The notes below the pieces were generated by a model. The model searched no databases. It saw nothing but the letters and a program-made list of their open reading frames with translations, and was not told the DNA's origin. A DNA stretch of 64,000 bases from Planotetraspora sp. A-T 1434 (GTDB lineage Bacteria; Actinomycetota; Actinomycetes; Streptosporangiales; Streptosporangiaceae). The number at the start of each line of letters is the position of its first letter. Position 1 is the stretch's first letter. The position numbers and the translations under genes are program-made. The DNA is taken from contig NZ_JAOEGB010000023.1 of the NCBI RefSeq assembly GCF_025420585.1, positions 62,001 to 126,000 of the forward strand, read 5' to 3'. Shown piece after piece: positions 28,661-38,125 of the stretch.

Positions 28661-28764
28661 GTGACCGGCATCAAGGCCGTCCCGCGGCGGCTGATCGTGC
28701 TCGGCGGCGGGCCGGTCGGGGTGGAGAATGCCCAGGCGGTACGCCGCCTGGGCGGCGAGGCTTC
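28661..28764 (+). pseudogene. remnant of an FAD/NAD(P) disulfide oxidoreductase
   Basis: About 34 codons read VTGIKAVPRRLIVLGGGPVG, then VENAQAVRRLGGEA. This is the NAD(P)-binding Rossmann entry of pyridine nucleotide-disulfide oxidoreductases (mercuric reductase or dihydrolipoamide dehydrogenase type). Before it is only a short AT-rich operator region, and after it the similarity stops. It is a fragment beside the MarR operators, perhaps of a former divergent target gene. Confidence 0.6.
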
Positions 28765-28901
28765 AGGGGTAACACCGGTGGGCAGCGATGGGAGGCTCGT
28801 CAAGCAAGGGCGGCGAGCCTGCGCATGGCGCCAAGGAGACCAGGAACGTCGCGTATCGCTGAGCAGAGGCGCCGTCCAGGTCATTGTGTTCGTAGTCCGG
28901 A

Positions 28902-29438
28902 TCAGCTTCCCCAGGTGCCGACGGTCTCGCCTGAGGTGATCGCCGCATCCTTGATCTGCTGGTGCACCGCTTTCGCGTCGCCACTCGGCTTGATCGGGCT
29001 CGGCAGGGCGTACACGATGAAGTGGTAGTGATGCACGCCACCTGGCGGGCAGGGGCCCGAGTAGGCAGCCCTGCCATTGCTGCCCGGCAGGACCTTTCCC
29101 GGGGCCCGGCCCTCTCTCACGCTCGTCTCGGAGACGGGGATGCCGGTTACGATCCAGTGGATGTACGTCCCGCCGGGGGCATCCGGATCGTTCACCACGA
29201 TCGCGAGCTCACGAGCAGACTCGGGAACGCCGCTCCAGTCCAGCGGCGGCGAGACGTCCTGCCCTCCCTGCCGGGCGCACACGTACTTCTTGGGGATCGC
29301 GGCACCCTCGGTGAACGCCGGGGTGCTCACCTTCAGAGCGGCCGCGGCCGCGGGGGAGGCGCTCTCGGCCGAGCACCCCGGGAGGACGACTGCCAGGAGA
29401 AGGACACCGCCCACCACGCGAAGCCGGCCGATCTTCAT
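28902..29438 (-). CDS. PEBP (YbhB/YbcL) family lipoprotein
   Basis: A phosphatidylethanolamine-binding-protein fold, exported and lipid-anchored. The signal ends LLLAVVLPGCSAE (lipobox Cys about 22). The PEBP core follows: KVSTPAFTEGAAIPKKYVC, DVSPPLDWSGVPESARELAI, DPDAPGGTYIHWIVTGIP and YSGPCPPGGVHHYHFIVYAL (ligand-site His and Pro). The 178-residue length is normal. No obvious operon partner; the neighbouring segment contains remnants. The ligand and role are unknown; bacterial members have been proposed to bind small anions or phospholipids. Confidence 0.92.
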   Translation of the reverse strand: MKIGRLRVVGGVLLLAVVLPGCSAESASPAAAAALKVSTPAFTEGAAIPKKYVCARQGGQDVSPPLDWSGVPESARELAIVVNDPDAPGGTYIHWIVTGIPVSETSVREGRAPGKVLPGSNGRAAYSGPCPPGGVHHYHFIVYALPSPIKPSGDAKAVHQQIKDAAITSGETVGTWGS

Positions 29439-29659
29439 TCGCCCAGGATAAGGGGCTGAAGCATGGCGGTGTCGTGAACGCGACCGGGTGTGTTCCTCTG
29501 GTGATGGCGAGCGCCACGCGTCCGGATCGCGCGTACGGCCGGGCCGGGGCGGGTGACGGCGGAACTGTCGTCGTGGTCATGTGCGGCTCCGCGCTCTTCG
29601 TATATAGGACCTGATTCGGATATTCTCACGGCCGTTGGACTTCGGGCGGAGGTCTGCCG

Positions 29660-32521
29660 GTGAGCCTGGCCGAGGGCGTGCGGTTCGGGGTGTTAGGGCC
29701 ACTTCGGGCTGAGGTGGAAGGGCGATCGGCGGGGCTGGGCGGACCCCGTCAGCGGGCTCTGCTGGCGCTGCTGCTGATCGCGCGGGGCAGGAATGTCTCG
29801 GCGGAGCGGATCCTCTCCGAGGTGTGGGAAGGCTCCCGGCTGCCTTCCGCGACGACGCTTCATGGGCACATCAATGATCTGCGCAGGGCGCTGGAGCCGG
29901 AACGGGCCCCGCGCGCTCCGGCCCGGCTGCTGGTGCGAGAGGGGCCCGGATACGCCCTTCGAGTCGCCCCCGCCGCGGTCGACGCCGAACGCTTCACCGA
30001 TCTGGGCGCGCGTGGCCGGCGGGCGCTGGACGACGACGAACCGGAACGCGCCGTGGAACTCCTCGGAGAAGCGCTCGCGCTGTGGCGGGGCCCGGCCTAC
30101 GCGGACATCGGCGAGGCCGCCTTCGCCGTGCCCGAGGCGAACCGGCTGGAGGATCTGCGGGCCACGGTGCAGGAGGACCGGCTCGCGGCCGTCATCGCGT
30201 CCGGACAGCACGCCGCTGCAGTGGGCGAGCTGGAGGCTCTGGTGGCGGAGCGGCCGCTGCGGGAGCGCGGTTGGGAGCTGCTCGCCCTGGCGCTCTACAG
30301 GTCCGGGCGGCAGGCCGACGCGCTCGCCGCGCTACGCGCCGTGCGCAGGCGGCTGGCCGACGAGCTCGGCATCGACCCGGGACGAGGACTGCGCGACCTG
30401 GAAGCGGCAGTATTGGCCCAGGACCCGCGGCTGGCCCCCGTAGCCGCGAGGGCCGGCGGCGTGTCCACCTCCGGGCCGCAGGCCGCCGCTCCGGCACCGC
30501 CTTCGGGCAATCTGCCGTTCGCGCTGTCCAGCTTCGTCGGCCGCGGCGGCGACCTCGCCGCCGTCGCCGCTCTGCTGGACGGTTCCCGGCTGGTCACACT
30601 CACCGGCCCGGGCGGGGTGGGCAAGACCCGCCTGTCCCTGGAGGCCGCACGCGCCCGTGCCGACGCCGACGGACCCTGGCTGGTGGAGCTGGCGGGTCTG
30701 CACACACCCGAACTGCTCACCGCCACCATCGCCGCCGCCCTGGGCCTGCCCGCGACGTCGTCCCCCGATCAGCTGGCCGGAATGCTGGCCCACCGCGACC
30801 TGCTGATCGTCCTGGACAACTGCGAGCACCTGCTGGTTCCCGCCGCCATGCTGGCGCACACCCTGCTGGCCCGCTGCGGTGGCGTGCGGATCCTGGCCAC
30901 CAGCCGCGAACCCCTGGGCATCACGGGGGAGACCGTCTACGAAGTACAGCCCCTGCACGCCGACACGGACGCCACAGAACTCTTCCTCCGCCGCGCGGCC
31001 GCCGCCCAGCCCGGCTGGGTGCCCGGGCCGGGCGAACTCGGCAGGATCGCCGACCTGTGCGCGGGGCTCGACGGCGTCCCGCTGGCCATCGAGCTCGCCG
31101 CCGCGCAGTGCCGTACGCTCTCCGTCGGCCAGATCGCCGATGCCCTGCGGGACCGCTTCACCCTGCTGGTGGGCGGGTCGGCCGGACGGCCGGACCGGCA
31201 CCGCACGCTGCTGGACACGGTCACCTGGAGCGACCAGCTGCTGCAGCCGGCGGAGCGCCGGCTCTTCTACCGGCTCGGCGTGCTCCGCGCCGGCTTCGAC
31301 CTCGAGGCGGCTGCCGCCGTCGGAGGAGTCGCTCCCGTGCTGGCTCCGCTTTCGGCGCTGGTCCGCAAATCGCTGGTCACCGCCGAACCTGGCACGGGGC
31401 CACGCCGCTACCGGATGCTGGAGACTCTGCGCCAGTACGCGCTGGGCGCGCTTTCTCCCGACGAACTGGCTGCCGCCGAGGAACGCCACCGCACGTGGGC
31501 CCTGACCCGGGCCGAGAACGCCGAACGCCATCTCCGGGGCCCGCAGGGGGCGGTGTTGCTGGAAGGGCTGAGCCGGGAGCAGCCGGAATTCCGGGCCGCT
31601 TTCGCCTCCGCGCTGGCGGCGGGTGACGGCGACTACGCGCTGCGGCTGGGCGCGGCGCTCCTCTGGTTCTGGTTCCGCATGGGCCATGTCGGGGAGGGGC
31701 TCGCCTGGCTGTCCGAGGCCTTCGCGGCCGCCCCGCAGGCCGGTCCGGGCATCCGGGCGCGTGCCCGGTTCGCTGTCGCCTCACTCCGCTACCTGGCCGG
31801 ACAGACCGCGCAGGCTCACGAGGCGGCTCGTACGGCCGTGGGGGAGGCGCGCGAGGCCGGCGACCTGGTGACCGAGGCCGGTGCGACCGCCTACGCCGGC
31901 TACTTGGGCCTGCTGGCCGGGGTTCCTCTCGACGCGGCGTCCCTCGCCCGCACGGCCGTCGAGATCGCCCGGCGCAGCGCCCAAGGCTGGCTGGAGGCCG
32001 AGACGCTCATGATCCAGGGCATGGTGCTCCGAATCCTGGGGGACCTGCCGGGCGCGGACGCCGTCTTCCAGGAGGCGCTCGCCGCTGCCCACACCAGCGG
32101 CCATGATTGGGTCGCGGACGGGGCGGCCTGGTGCGACATGAAAACGGCCTCGGACCGCGGGGACGGCTTCCGGGCACTGGCCATCGCGAGGGAGATCCTG
32201 GCCGCGATGGACCGTTACGGTGACATCTCCTTCTGGCTGGTGACGGTCCACAGCGCGGCCCGCGCGCTCGCGCTGACCGGACAGGCCGAGCAGGCAGCCG
32301 TGCTGATGGGCGCGGTGGAGGCCATCGGTGAGCGGGCCGGCGTCTCCCCGGAGCTGATGGACCCGATGGACGGGCCACGCGAGGCCGCCGCCGTACGCGG
32401 GGCACTGCCGCCGGACGAGTACGACCGCCACGCGGCCCGCGGGCGCACGCTGTCCCGGCGGGAGGCGAGCGCTTTGCTGGCCGACCTGATCGCACCTCGC
32501 CGAGTTCCAAGTGCGCCTTAG
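29660..32521 (+). CDS. AfsR/SARP-type regulator with NB-ARC ATPase and TPR-like region
   Basis: A large signal-integrating transcription activator. An N-terminal winged helix (VRFGVLGPLRAEVEGRS to about 95) and a BTAD helical domain (about 100-250, ending RRLADELGIDPGRGLRDLEA) are followed by an NB-ARC ATPase. Walker A is TGPGGVGKTRLS (about 315-326) and Walker B is LLIVLDNCEHLL, with GGVRILATSREPLG after it. A helical-repeat C-terminus runs to 953 aa. The start is GTG 29660, with CGGAGG upstream. It is a close paralogue of the protein at 33448-36357 (same LPFALSSFVGR, CEHLL and EQPEFRAAFASALAAGDGDY segments). The two bracket two small secreted genes. Confidence 0.92.
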   Translation: MSLAEGVRFGVLGPLRAEVEGRSAGLGGPRQRALLALLLIARGRNVSAERILSEVWEGSRLPSATTLHGHINDLRRALEPERAPRAPARLLVREGPGYALRVAPAAVDAERFTDLGARGRRALDDDEPERAVELLGEALALWRGPAYADIGEAAFAVPEANRLEDLRATVQEDRLAAVIASGQHAAAVGELEALVAERPLRERGWELLALALYRSGRQADALAALRAVRRRLADELGIDPGRGLRDLEAAVLAQDPRLAPVAARAGGVSTSGPQAAAPAPPSGNLPFALSSFVGRGGDLAAVAALLDGSRLVTLTGPGGVGKTRLSLEAARARADADGPWLVELAGLHTPELLTATIAAALGLPATSSPDQLAGMLAHRDLLIVLDNCEHLLVPAAMLAHTLLARCGGVRILATSREPLGITGETVYEVQPLHADTDATELFLRRAAAAQPGWVPGPGELGRIADLCAGLDGVPLAIELAAAQCRTLSVGQIADALRDRFTLLVGGSAGRPDRHRTLLDTVTWSDQLLQPAERRLFYRLGVLRAGFDLEAAAAVGGVAPVLAPLSALVRKSLVTAEPGTGPRRYRMLETLRQYALGALSPDELAAAEERHRTWALTRAENAERHLRGPQGAVLLEGLSREQPEFRAAFASALAAGDGDYALRLGAALLWFWFRMGHVGEGLAWLSEAFAAAPQAGPGIRARARFAVASLRYLAGQTAQAHEAARTAVGEAREAGDLVTEAGATAYAGYLGLLAGVPLDAASLARTAVEIARRSAQGWLEAETLMIQGMVLRILGDLPGADAVFQEALAAAHTSGHDWVADGAAWCDMKTASDRGDGFRALAIAREILAAMDRYGDISFWLVTVHSAARALALTGQAEQAAVLMGAVEAIGERAGVSPELMDPMDGPREAAAVRGALPPDEYDRHAARGRTLSRREASALLADLIAPRRVPSAP

Positions 32522-32648
32522 AACCGGTCCCTGACCAGGGCGTTTTCGGGACAAGTCATTTCCTAGTGCCCGCCAAGCGGCGACCCGCATCCTCGTTGTT
32601 GTGAAGCAAGCGCCGCCCCGCACGGGCGGCCCGACAACGAGGTGAACC

Positions 32649-32792
32649 GTGATCAAGCGAATCATGCGCACCGTGGCGACGGCCGCGATCGCTCTGGGAG
32701 TCATCGCCGGCCTGGGCGGTACCGCCGCCCACGCCGCCACCGGAGACCCCTCGCAGTGGTCCGTGACCGGCGACCCCTCCCAGTGGGGCTGA
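32649..32792 (+). CDS. 47-residue secreted pre-peptide with duplicated TGDPSQW motif
   Basis: The start is GTG 32649 after GAGGTGAACC. Residues 1-29 form a signal peptide (IKRIMRTVATAAIALGVIAG, then cleavage after AHA). The predicted mature part is ATGDPSQWSVTGDPSQWG, an 18-mer built from two copies of TGDPSQW joined by SV. No Cys is present. Such a tiny repeat peptide is reminiscent of secreted signalling or precursor peptides, but I know of no matching family. It follows the first AfsR-like gene by about 130 bases and is closed by a nested hairpin at 32795-32845. It could be sensed by, or controlled by, the flanking regulators; this is inference. Confidence 0.65.
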   Translation: MIKRIMRTVATAAIALGVIAGLGGTAAHAATGDPSQWSVTGDPSQWG

Positions 32793-32794
32793 TC

Positions 32795-32845
32795 CGGCCC
32801 CTTCGCGACGCCTGTCGTCAGGCGTCCTGCCCGTGATCGGGGCCG
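32795..32845 (+). terminator. nested hairpin after the small peptide gene
   Basis: An inner perfect stem GACGCCTG/CAGGCGTC (32807-32826, 4-base loop) lies inside an outer CGGCCCC/GGGGCCG stem. It starts three bases after the stop codon and probably terminates the peptide transcript. Confidence 0.7.
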
Positions 32846-33003
32846 CGTTCCGGCGGCCCCCGGCCCACCATCCCCACCCCAACCACCACCGCCCCAAGTT
32901 CACGTATCAACCCGCCATCACCCGCGGCCCGGGAGAAGAGCCCGGCCGCTCGGAGACGCCCCCGCCGTAGAAGCGGCCCGGGGACCCAAGAAAGGACATT
33001 CCC

Positions 33004-33342
33004 ATGAACAGGCGTATCGCTGCCCGCATCCTGCTCGCCGCCTCGGCCGTGGCCGGTGGAGTGCTGGCCACCGCCGTCCCCGCCTCCGCGTACACGACCG
33101 GGGCGGGCAACGCGGTCTGGGTCGAGCCCGGCACCACCAGATCCTTCCTGGTGATGTGCCCCTCGTACGCGCCAACGATGCTGACCAACACGATCAGCAT
33201 CACCTCCGGCCCCGCCGTGTCGGTCTCCACCAGCCTGGACACCGACTCCGACGCCTTCAGCCGCGACAAGCTCACGGTGACGGCCACGAACGGAGGCGCC
33301 GTCCGCGTCTATGTGTCCGTGAAGGCGACCTGCAGCGACTGA
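33004..33342 (+). CDS. small secreted protein of unknown function
   Basis: The 112-residue product has a classical signal peptide (RRIAARILLAASAVAGGVLA, cleavage near ASA). A mature domain of about 80 residues, rich in Thr/Ser and beta-branched residues (NAVWVEPGTTRSFLVMCPSY, KLTVTATNGGAVRVYVSVKA), has two Cys that could form one disulfide. The fold is probably a small beta-sandwich. AAGAAAGGA precedes the ATG. No family was recognised. It sits with the 47-residue peptide between two AfsR-like regulators, which suggests common control. Confidence 0.75.
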   Translation: MNRRIAARILLAASAVAGGVLATAVPASAYTTGAGNAVWVEPGTTRSFLVMCPSYAPTMLTNTISITSGPAVSVSTSLDTDSDAFSRDKLTVTATNGGAVRVYVSVKATCSD

Positions 33343-33447
33343 CGACCTGATCGTCCCCTCCGCCTCAGGGGGCCTCGGGGGGTTCTTGGATCGCGGCCGA
33401 TTCGGTTACCCTCGCACAAGATCTACGTGAGTGTGCGAGGGAGGCCG

Positions 33448-36357
33448 ATGGGACGGGTCGATGCCGCCGCTGTGCGGTTCGGGGTCCTGGGTCCGCTCCA
33501 GGCCGAGCGGGATGGACGGGCAATCCGTCTGGGAGGCCTCCGTCAGCGAGCGGTACTGGCCGTCCTGCTGATCGCCCGGGGGCGCATGGTGCCCGCCGAG
33601 CGGATCATGTCCGACGTGTGGGAGGGGTCCACTCTCCCGTCGCCGACCACCCTCCACGCGTACGTCTCCGAGTTGCGCAGGGCGCTGGAGCCGGAGCGGG
33701 AGGCGCGCGCACCCTCCGGGCTCCTGGTCCGTGAGGGGCCCGGGTACGCGCTGCGAGCCGATCCGTCCGGGGTCGACGCCGAACGGTTCGCCGACTTGGC
33801 CGTGGCCGGGCGGCGCGCCCTGACCGGCGGAAGACCAGGCGCCGCCGAGGAACTTCTCAGCGAGGCGCTGGAGCTGTGGCGCGGTCCCGCCTACGCGGAC
33901 TTCGCCGGGACCGGTTTCGCCCTGTCGGAGGCGGCACGGCTGGAGGGGCAGCGTGCCGCCGCATACGAGGACCGGCTGGCCGCCGCCATCGACCTCGGCC
34001 GGCATGCCGCCGCGATCGGCGAGTTGGAAGCGCTGGTGGCCGAGCAGCCGCTGCGGGAACGCGGCTGGGAACTGCTCGCCCTCGCGCTGTACAGGTCGGG
34101 GCGGCAGGCCGACGCCGGCGCGGCGTTGCGCGCGATACGGCGACGGCTCGCCGACGAGCTCGGCATCGACCCCGGCCCTGGACTGCGCGACCTGGAGTCG
34201 GCCGTGCTCGCCCAGGATCCGCGGCTCGACCCGCGGCTCGATCCGCCGCCCGCCCGCGCCGCCGACACCACTGGCACCACCACCGTCTTCCAGACCGACC
34301 CCGCCGCAGAGGCCCGGCGCCCGGCGCCCACCGGCAACCTGCCGTTCGCGTTGTCGAGCTTCGTCGGGCGTACGGAGGACATGGCCGCTGTCCGCGGCCT
34401 GCTCGCCGACTTCCGGCTGGTCACCCTCACCGGCCCGGGCGGGGTGGGCAAGACCCGCCTCGCATTGGAGACGGCCAGAGGCCGTACCGGCGACGACGAC
34501 GGGCCGTGGCTCGTGGAGCTGGCCGGTCTCACCTCGCCCGAACTGCTGCCGGCCACCATCGCCACCACCCTGGGGATCCCGGGAGCGGCCACCACCGAAG
34601 CGGTGGCGGCCGTGCTCGCCGGGCGCCGGCTGTTGCTGGTGCTCGACAACTGCGAGCACCTCTTGGACGCGACCAGTGCCCTCACCGGCGTACTGCTCAG
34701 CCGCTGTGGTGGCTTACGCGTGCTGGCCACCAGTCGCGAACCGCTGGGCGTGGAAGGCGAGGCGGTCTACGAGGTCCCGCCGCTCGACCCGGCCGGAGAC
34801 GGCACAGAACTCTTCCGAAGCAGGGTCGCCGCGGCAGTTCCCGCGTGGACCCCCGACCCGGGCGACATCGACCGGATCCCGAGGCTCTGCGCCGGTCTTG
34901 ACGGGATCCCGCTCGCCATCGAACTGGCCGCCGCGCAATGCCGGATGCTCTCCGTCGGCCAGATCGCCGACGCCCTGGAAAACCGCTTCGACGTGCTGGT
35001 CGACGGTCCGCTCGACCTGCCGGCCAGGCATCGTGCGCTGGAGGCCACCGTCGCCTGGAGCCACCAGTTGCTCGAGCCCGAGGAGCAACTGCTCTTCCAC
35101 CGCCTCAGCGTGTTCGCCGCCGGATTCGATCTCGACGCCGCGGGCGCGGTCGGGGCCCGGACTCCCGTCCTGCCTTCGCTGTCGGCCCTCGTTCGCAAGT
35201 CGCTGGTCAGCGTCGAGCCCGGCACCGCACCCCGCCGGTACCGGCTGCTGGAGACGCTGCGTCAGTACGCGCTGCGGGGGCTCGACCCGGACGACCTCTC
35301 GCAGACCCAGGGACGCCACCGGGCCTGGGCCCTGGCGCAGGCCGAAAGCGCCGAACGCAGGCTGCACGGCCCGCAGGCGGCCGAACTGCTGGCCCGGCTG
35401 ACCCGGGAGCAGCCGGAGTTCCGGGCCGCCTTCGCCTCCGCGCTGGCAGCCGGGGACGGAGACTACGCGCTGCGGCTGGGCGGCGCGCTGTACTGGTTCT
35501 GGTACCGCATGGGGCACATCGCCGAGGGCCTGTCCTGGATGTCCAGGTCTTTGGCCGCGGCGCCGGACGCCGAGCCGGCGGTCCGGGCGCGGGCGCGCCT
35601 CGCCGTGAGCGGGCTCAGCTATCTGGCCGGGAGGCCGACACAGGCGTACGAGGCCGTCGTGATGGCGGAACAGGAGGCCCAGGAGGCCGGCGACATGATC
35701 GTTGAGGCCTCGGCACGGGTCTACCAGACCCACTTCGGCGTGCTCGCCGGAATCCCCCTCGACGCTCCGGCACTGGCCCGCAGTGGCGTCGAGCTCGCGC
35801 GGCGTGCCGGAGAGGATTGGCTGATAGCCGAAGCGCTGATGGTGCAGGGCATGCTCGCCCGGGTCATGGGTGACCTTCCGGCCGCCGCCGCCGTACTGGC
35901 CGAAGCCGTCGCCACCGCCGACTCCTGCGGACACGACTGGGCGGCCGGTTCCTCGGCCTGGGCCGGGATGAAGACGGCATGCGATCGCGGCGACGGACGG
36001 CGCGCGCTGGAGATCGCGGCCGGCATCCTGGACGCGCTCGACCGCCACGAGGACGTCACGTCCCGGCTTGTGCTCATGCACACCGCTGCCCACGCACTCG
36101 TGCTGACCGGCCAGGCCGAGCAGGCGGCGGTCCTTATGGGGGGAGTGGATGCCGTCGGCCGCCGGGTGGGCTTCTCCCCGGAGCTGATGGACCCGCTGGA
36201 CGGCCCCCGCGAGGCCGCGGCCGTACGCGACGCCCTCACGCCGGACAGGTACGAACGCCTGGCGGCGCAGGGCCGCGAACTGTCCCTGCCGGAACTGACC
36301 GCCTTCCTGATAGTTCGGCTCGCGGAGTACTCCCGCCGCACAGGGTCGGACACGTGA
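33448..36357 (+). CDS. second AfsR/SARP-type regulator, paralogue of the 29660 gene
   Basis: Same architecture as its neighbour: winged helix (VRFGVLGPLQAERDGRAIRL), BTAD domain ending RRLADELGIDPGPGLRDLES, NB-ARC with TGPGGVGKTRLALE and LLLVLDNCEHLL, then helical repeats (969 aa). The ATG at 33448 is preferred over GTG 33427 because GAGGGAGG lies just before it. High similarity across the whole length indicates tandem duplication, with the two small secreted genes now in between. A sequence repeat (DPRLDPRLDP) after the BTAD domain is private to this copy. Its DNA targets are unknown. Confidence 0.92.
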   Translation: MGRVDAAAVRFGVLGPLQAERDGRAIRLGGLRQRAVLAVLLIARGRMVPAERIMSDVWEGSTLPSPTTLHAYVSELRRALEPEREARAPSGLLVREGPGYALRADPSGVDAERFADLAVAGRRALTGGRPGAAEELLSEALELWRGPAYADFAGTGFALSEAARLEGQRAAAYEDRLAAAIDLGRHAAAIGELEALVAEQPLRERGWELLALALYRSGRQADAGAALRAIRRRLADELGIDPGPGLRDLESAVLAQDPRLDPRLDPPPARAADTTGTTTVFQTDPAAEARRPAPTGNLPFALSSFVGRTEDMAAVRGLLADFRLVTLTGPGGVGKTRLALETARGRTGDDDGPWLVELAGLTSPELLPATIATTLGIPGAATTEAVAAVLAGRRLLLVLDNCEHLLDATSALTGVLLSRCGGLRVLATSREPLGVEGEAVYEVPPLDPAGDGTELFRSRVAAAVPAWTPDPGDIDRIPRLCAGLDGIPLAIELAAAQCRMLSVGQIADALENRFDVLVDGPLDLPARHRALEATVAWSHQLLEPEEQLLFHRLSVFAAGFDLDAAGAVGARTPVLPSLSALVRKSLVSVEPGTAPRRYRLLETLRQYALRGLDPDDLSQTQGRHRAWALAQAESAERRLHGPQAAELLARLTREQPEFRAAFASALAAGDGDYALRLGGALYWFWYRMGHIAEGLSWMSRSLAAAPDAEPAVRARARLAVSGLSYLAGRPTQAYEAVVMAEQEAQEAGDMIVEASARVYQTHFGVLAGIPLDAPALARSGVELARRAGEDWLIAEALMVQGMLARVMGDLPAAAAVLAEAVATADSCGHDWAAGSSAWAGMKTACDRGDGRRALEIAAGILDALDRHEDVTSRLVLMHTAAHALVLTGQAEQAAVLMGGVDAVGRRVGFSPELMDPLDGPREAAAVRDALTPDRYERLAAQGRELSLPELTAFLIVRLAEYSRRTGSDT

Positions 36358-36427
36358 GGGACCTGCTCACCGCCATCGCTCCGCCCTCAACCGCCGTCCC
36401 GCTGTTCCGCCACATCGCCGAGCGTCG

Positions 36428-38089
36428 TCACGCTGGTCTCGTCGGGCGCGAGAAGACCTCCGTGATCCGTCCCGCGCTGACCTTCAGATGGCGGCTGACC
36501 TGTACGGCCTGGAGCATTCGCCGGTCGTGTGTGACGAGCAGCAGTGTGCCCGGGTAGTGCGCCAGCGCCGACTCCAGCTGTTCGATGGCGGGTAGATCGA
36601 GATGGTTGGTCGGCTCGTCGAGCACGAGGAGGTTGACGCCCCTGGCCTGCAGCAACGCCAGAGCCGCACGGGTCCGCTCGCCGGGTGACAGGGTCGCCGC
36701 CGGACGCGTCACGTGCGCGGCCTTCAGCCCGAACTTCGCCAGCAGCGTGCGGACCTCGGCGGGTGGCATCGGCGAGACCAGCGCCCCGAAGGCGTCGAGC
36801 AGAGGCTCGTCTCCGAGGAAGAGTCCTCGTGCCTGGTCCACCTCTCCGACCACCACGCCGGGGCCAAGCGAGGCGTGACCCTCCTCCAGGGGGAGCCGGC
36901 CGAGCAGCGCGGCCAGCAACGTGGACTTGCCCGAGCCGTTGACCCCGGTGATCGCCACCCGCTCGGCCCAGCCGATCTCCAGATCGACGGGACCAAGCGT
37001 GAAGGAGCCACGGCGGGCGATCGCGCCGCGCAGGGTGGCGACGACGGCTCCGGCGCGGGGCGCGGCGGCGATCTCCATGCGCAGCTCCCACTCCTTGCGC
37101 GGCTCGTCCACCACCTCCAGCCGCTCGATCAGCTTCTCCGTCTGCCGAGCCTTGGCGGCCTGCTTCTCAGTCGCCTCGACCCGGGTGTTCCGCCCGATCT
37201 TGTCGTTGTCGCTCATCTTGCGGCGCGCGTTCTTGACGCCCTTCTCCATCCAGGCGCGCTGGGTGCGAGCGCGGAGCTCGAGCTGGGCGCGGGTCTCGGC
37301 ATACTGGTCGTATTGCTGTCTGGCGTGCGTCCGCGCGACCTCGCGCTCGTCCAGATATGCCTGGTAGCCGCCGCCGTACAACCGCACCTGCTGTTGGGCC
37401 AGGTCGAGCTCCAGCACGCTGGTGACGGTCCTGGCCAGGAACTCGCGGTCGTGGCTGACCAGCACCGTGCCCGAGCGCAGGCCGGTCACGAACCTTTCCA
37501 GCCGGTCGAGCCCGTCGAGGTCGAGGTCGTTGGTCGGTTCGTCGAGCAGGAAGACGTCGTAGCGGCTCAGAAGCAGCGAGGCGAGCCCCGCGCGGGCCGC
37601 CTGGCCGCCGGACAGCGAGGTCATGGGCTGGTCGAGGTCGATCGTGAGGCCCAGGTCGGCGGCCACCTCGCCGGCGCGCTCGTCGAGGTCCGCGCCGCCC
37701 AGTGTGAGCCAGCGCTCCAGGCTCGTGCTGTAGGCGTCGTCGGCACCCGGCAAGCCCTCGACCAGTGCCTGCGTGGCGGCGTCGAGGTCGCGCTGTGCCT
37801 CCGCGACGCCGGTGCGGCGGGCGAGGAACTGTTGGACGGTCTCGTCTGGTCTTCGCTCCGGCTCCTGGGGAAGGTGGCCGACGACCGCTGTGGCCGGGGA
37901 GAGCCGGATGTCGCCTTGCTCCGGCGCGTCGAGGCCGGCGAGCAGGCGGAGCAGCGTCGACTTGCCCGCTCCGTTGACCCCGACCAGCCCGATGACGTCG
38001 CCGGGGGCGACCACGAGGTCGAGCCCGGAAAACAGGACCCGCTCGCCGTGCCCGGCCGCGAGGTCCTTCACGACGATGGTTGCGCTCAT
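36428..38089 (-). CDS. ABC-F family ATP-binding protein (ribosome protection type)
   Basis: A soluble protein with two ABC domains and no membrane part, which acts on ribosomes; some members give resistance to macrolides, lincosamides or pleuromutilins. First domain: Walker A GVNGAGKST (about 37-45), signature SLSGGQAARA, Walker B DVFLLDEPTNDLDLD. A charged linker of about 100 residues follows (HARQQYDQYAETRAQLELRA). Second domain: GVNGSGKST, LSPGERTRAALAL and LLVLDEPTNHLDLP. The 553-residue length is normal. It is convergent with the second AfsR-like gene. Whether it is a resistance or housekeeping member is not readable from sequence. Confidence 0.93.
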   Translation of the reverse strand: MSATIVVKDLAAGHGERVLFSGLDLVVAPGDVIGLVGVNGAGKSTLLRLLAGLDAPEQGDIRLSPATAVVGHLPQEPERRPDETVQQFLARRTGVAEAQRDLDAATQALVEGLPGADDAYSTSLERWLTLGGADLDERAGEVAADLGLTIDLDQPMTSLSGGQAARAGLASLLLSRYDVFLLDEPTNDLDLDGLDRLERFVTGLRSGTVLVSHDREFLARTVTSVLELDLAQQQVRLYGGGYQAYLDEREVARTHARQQYDQYAETRAQLELRARTQRAWMEKGVKNARRKMSDNDKIGRNTRVEATEKQAAKARQTEKLIERLEVVDEPRKEWELRMEIAAAPRAGAVVATLRGAIARRGSFTLGPVDLEIGWAERVAITGVNGSGKSTLLAALLGRLPLEEGHASLGPGVVVGEVDQARGLFLGDEPLLDAFGALVSPMPPAEVRTLLAKFGLKAAHVTRPAATLSPGERTRAALALLQARGVNLLVLDEPTNHLDLPAIEQLESALAHYPGTLLLVTHDRRMLQAVQVSRHLKVSAGRITEVFSRPTRPA

Positions 38090-38125
38090 ATCCTGACCGA
38101 TGCTAGCCAGCGCCCCGCGCGGAAG

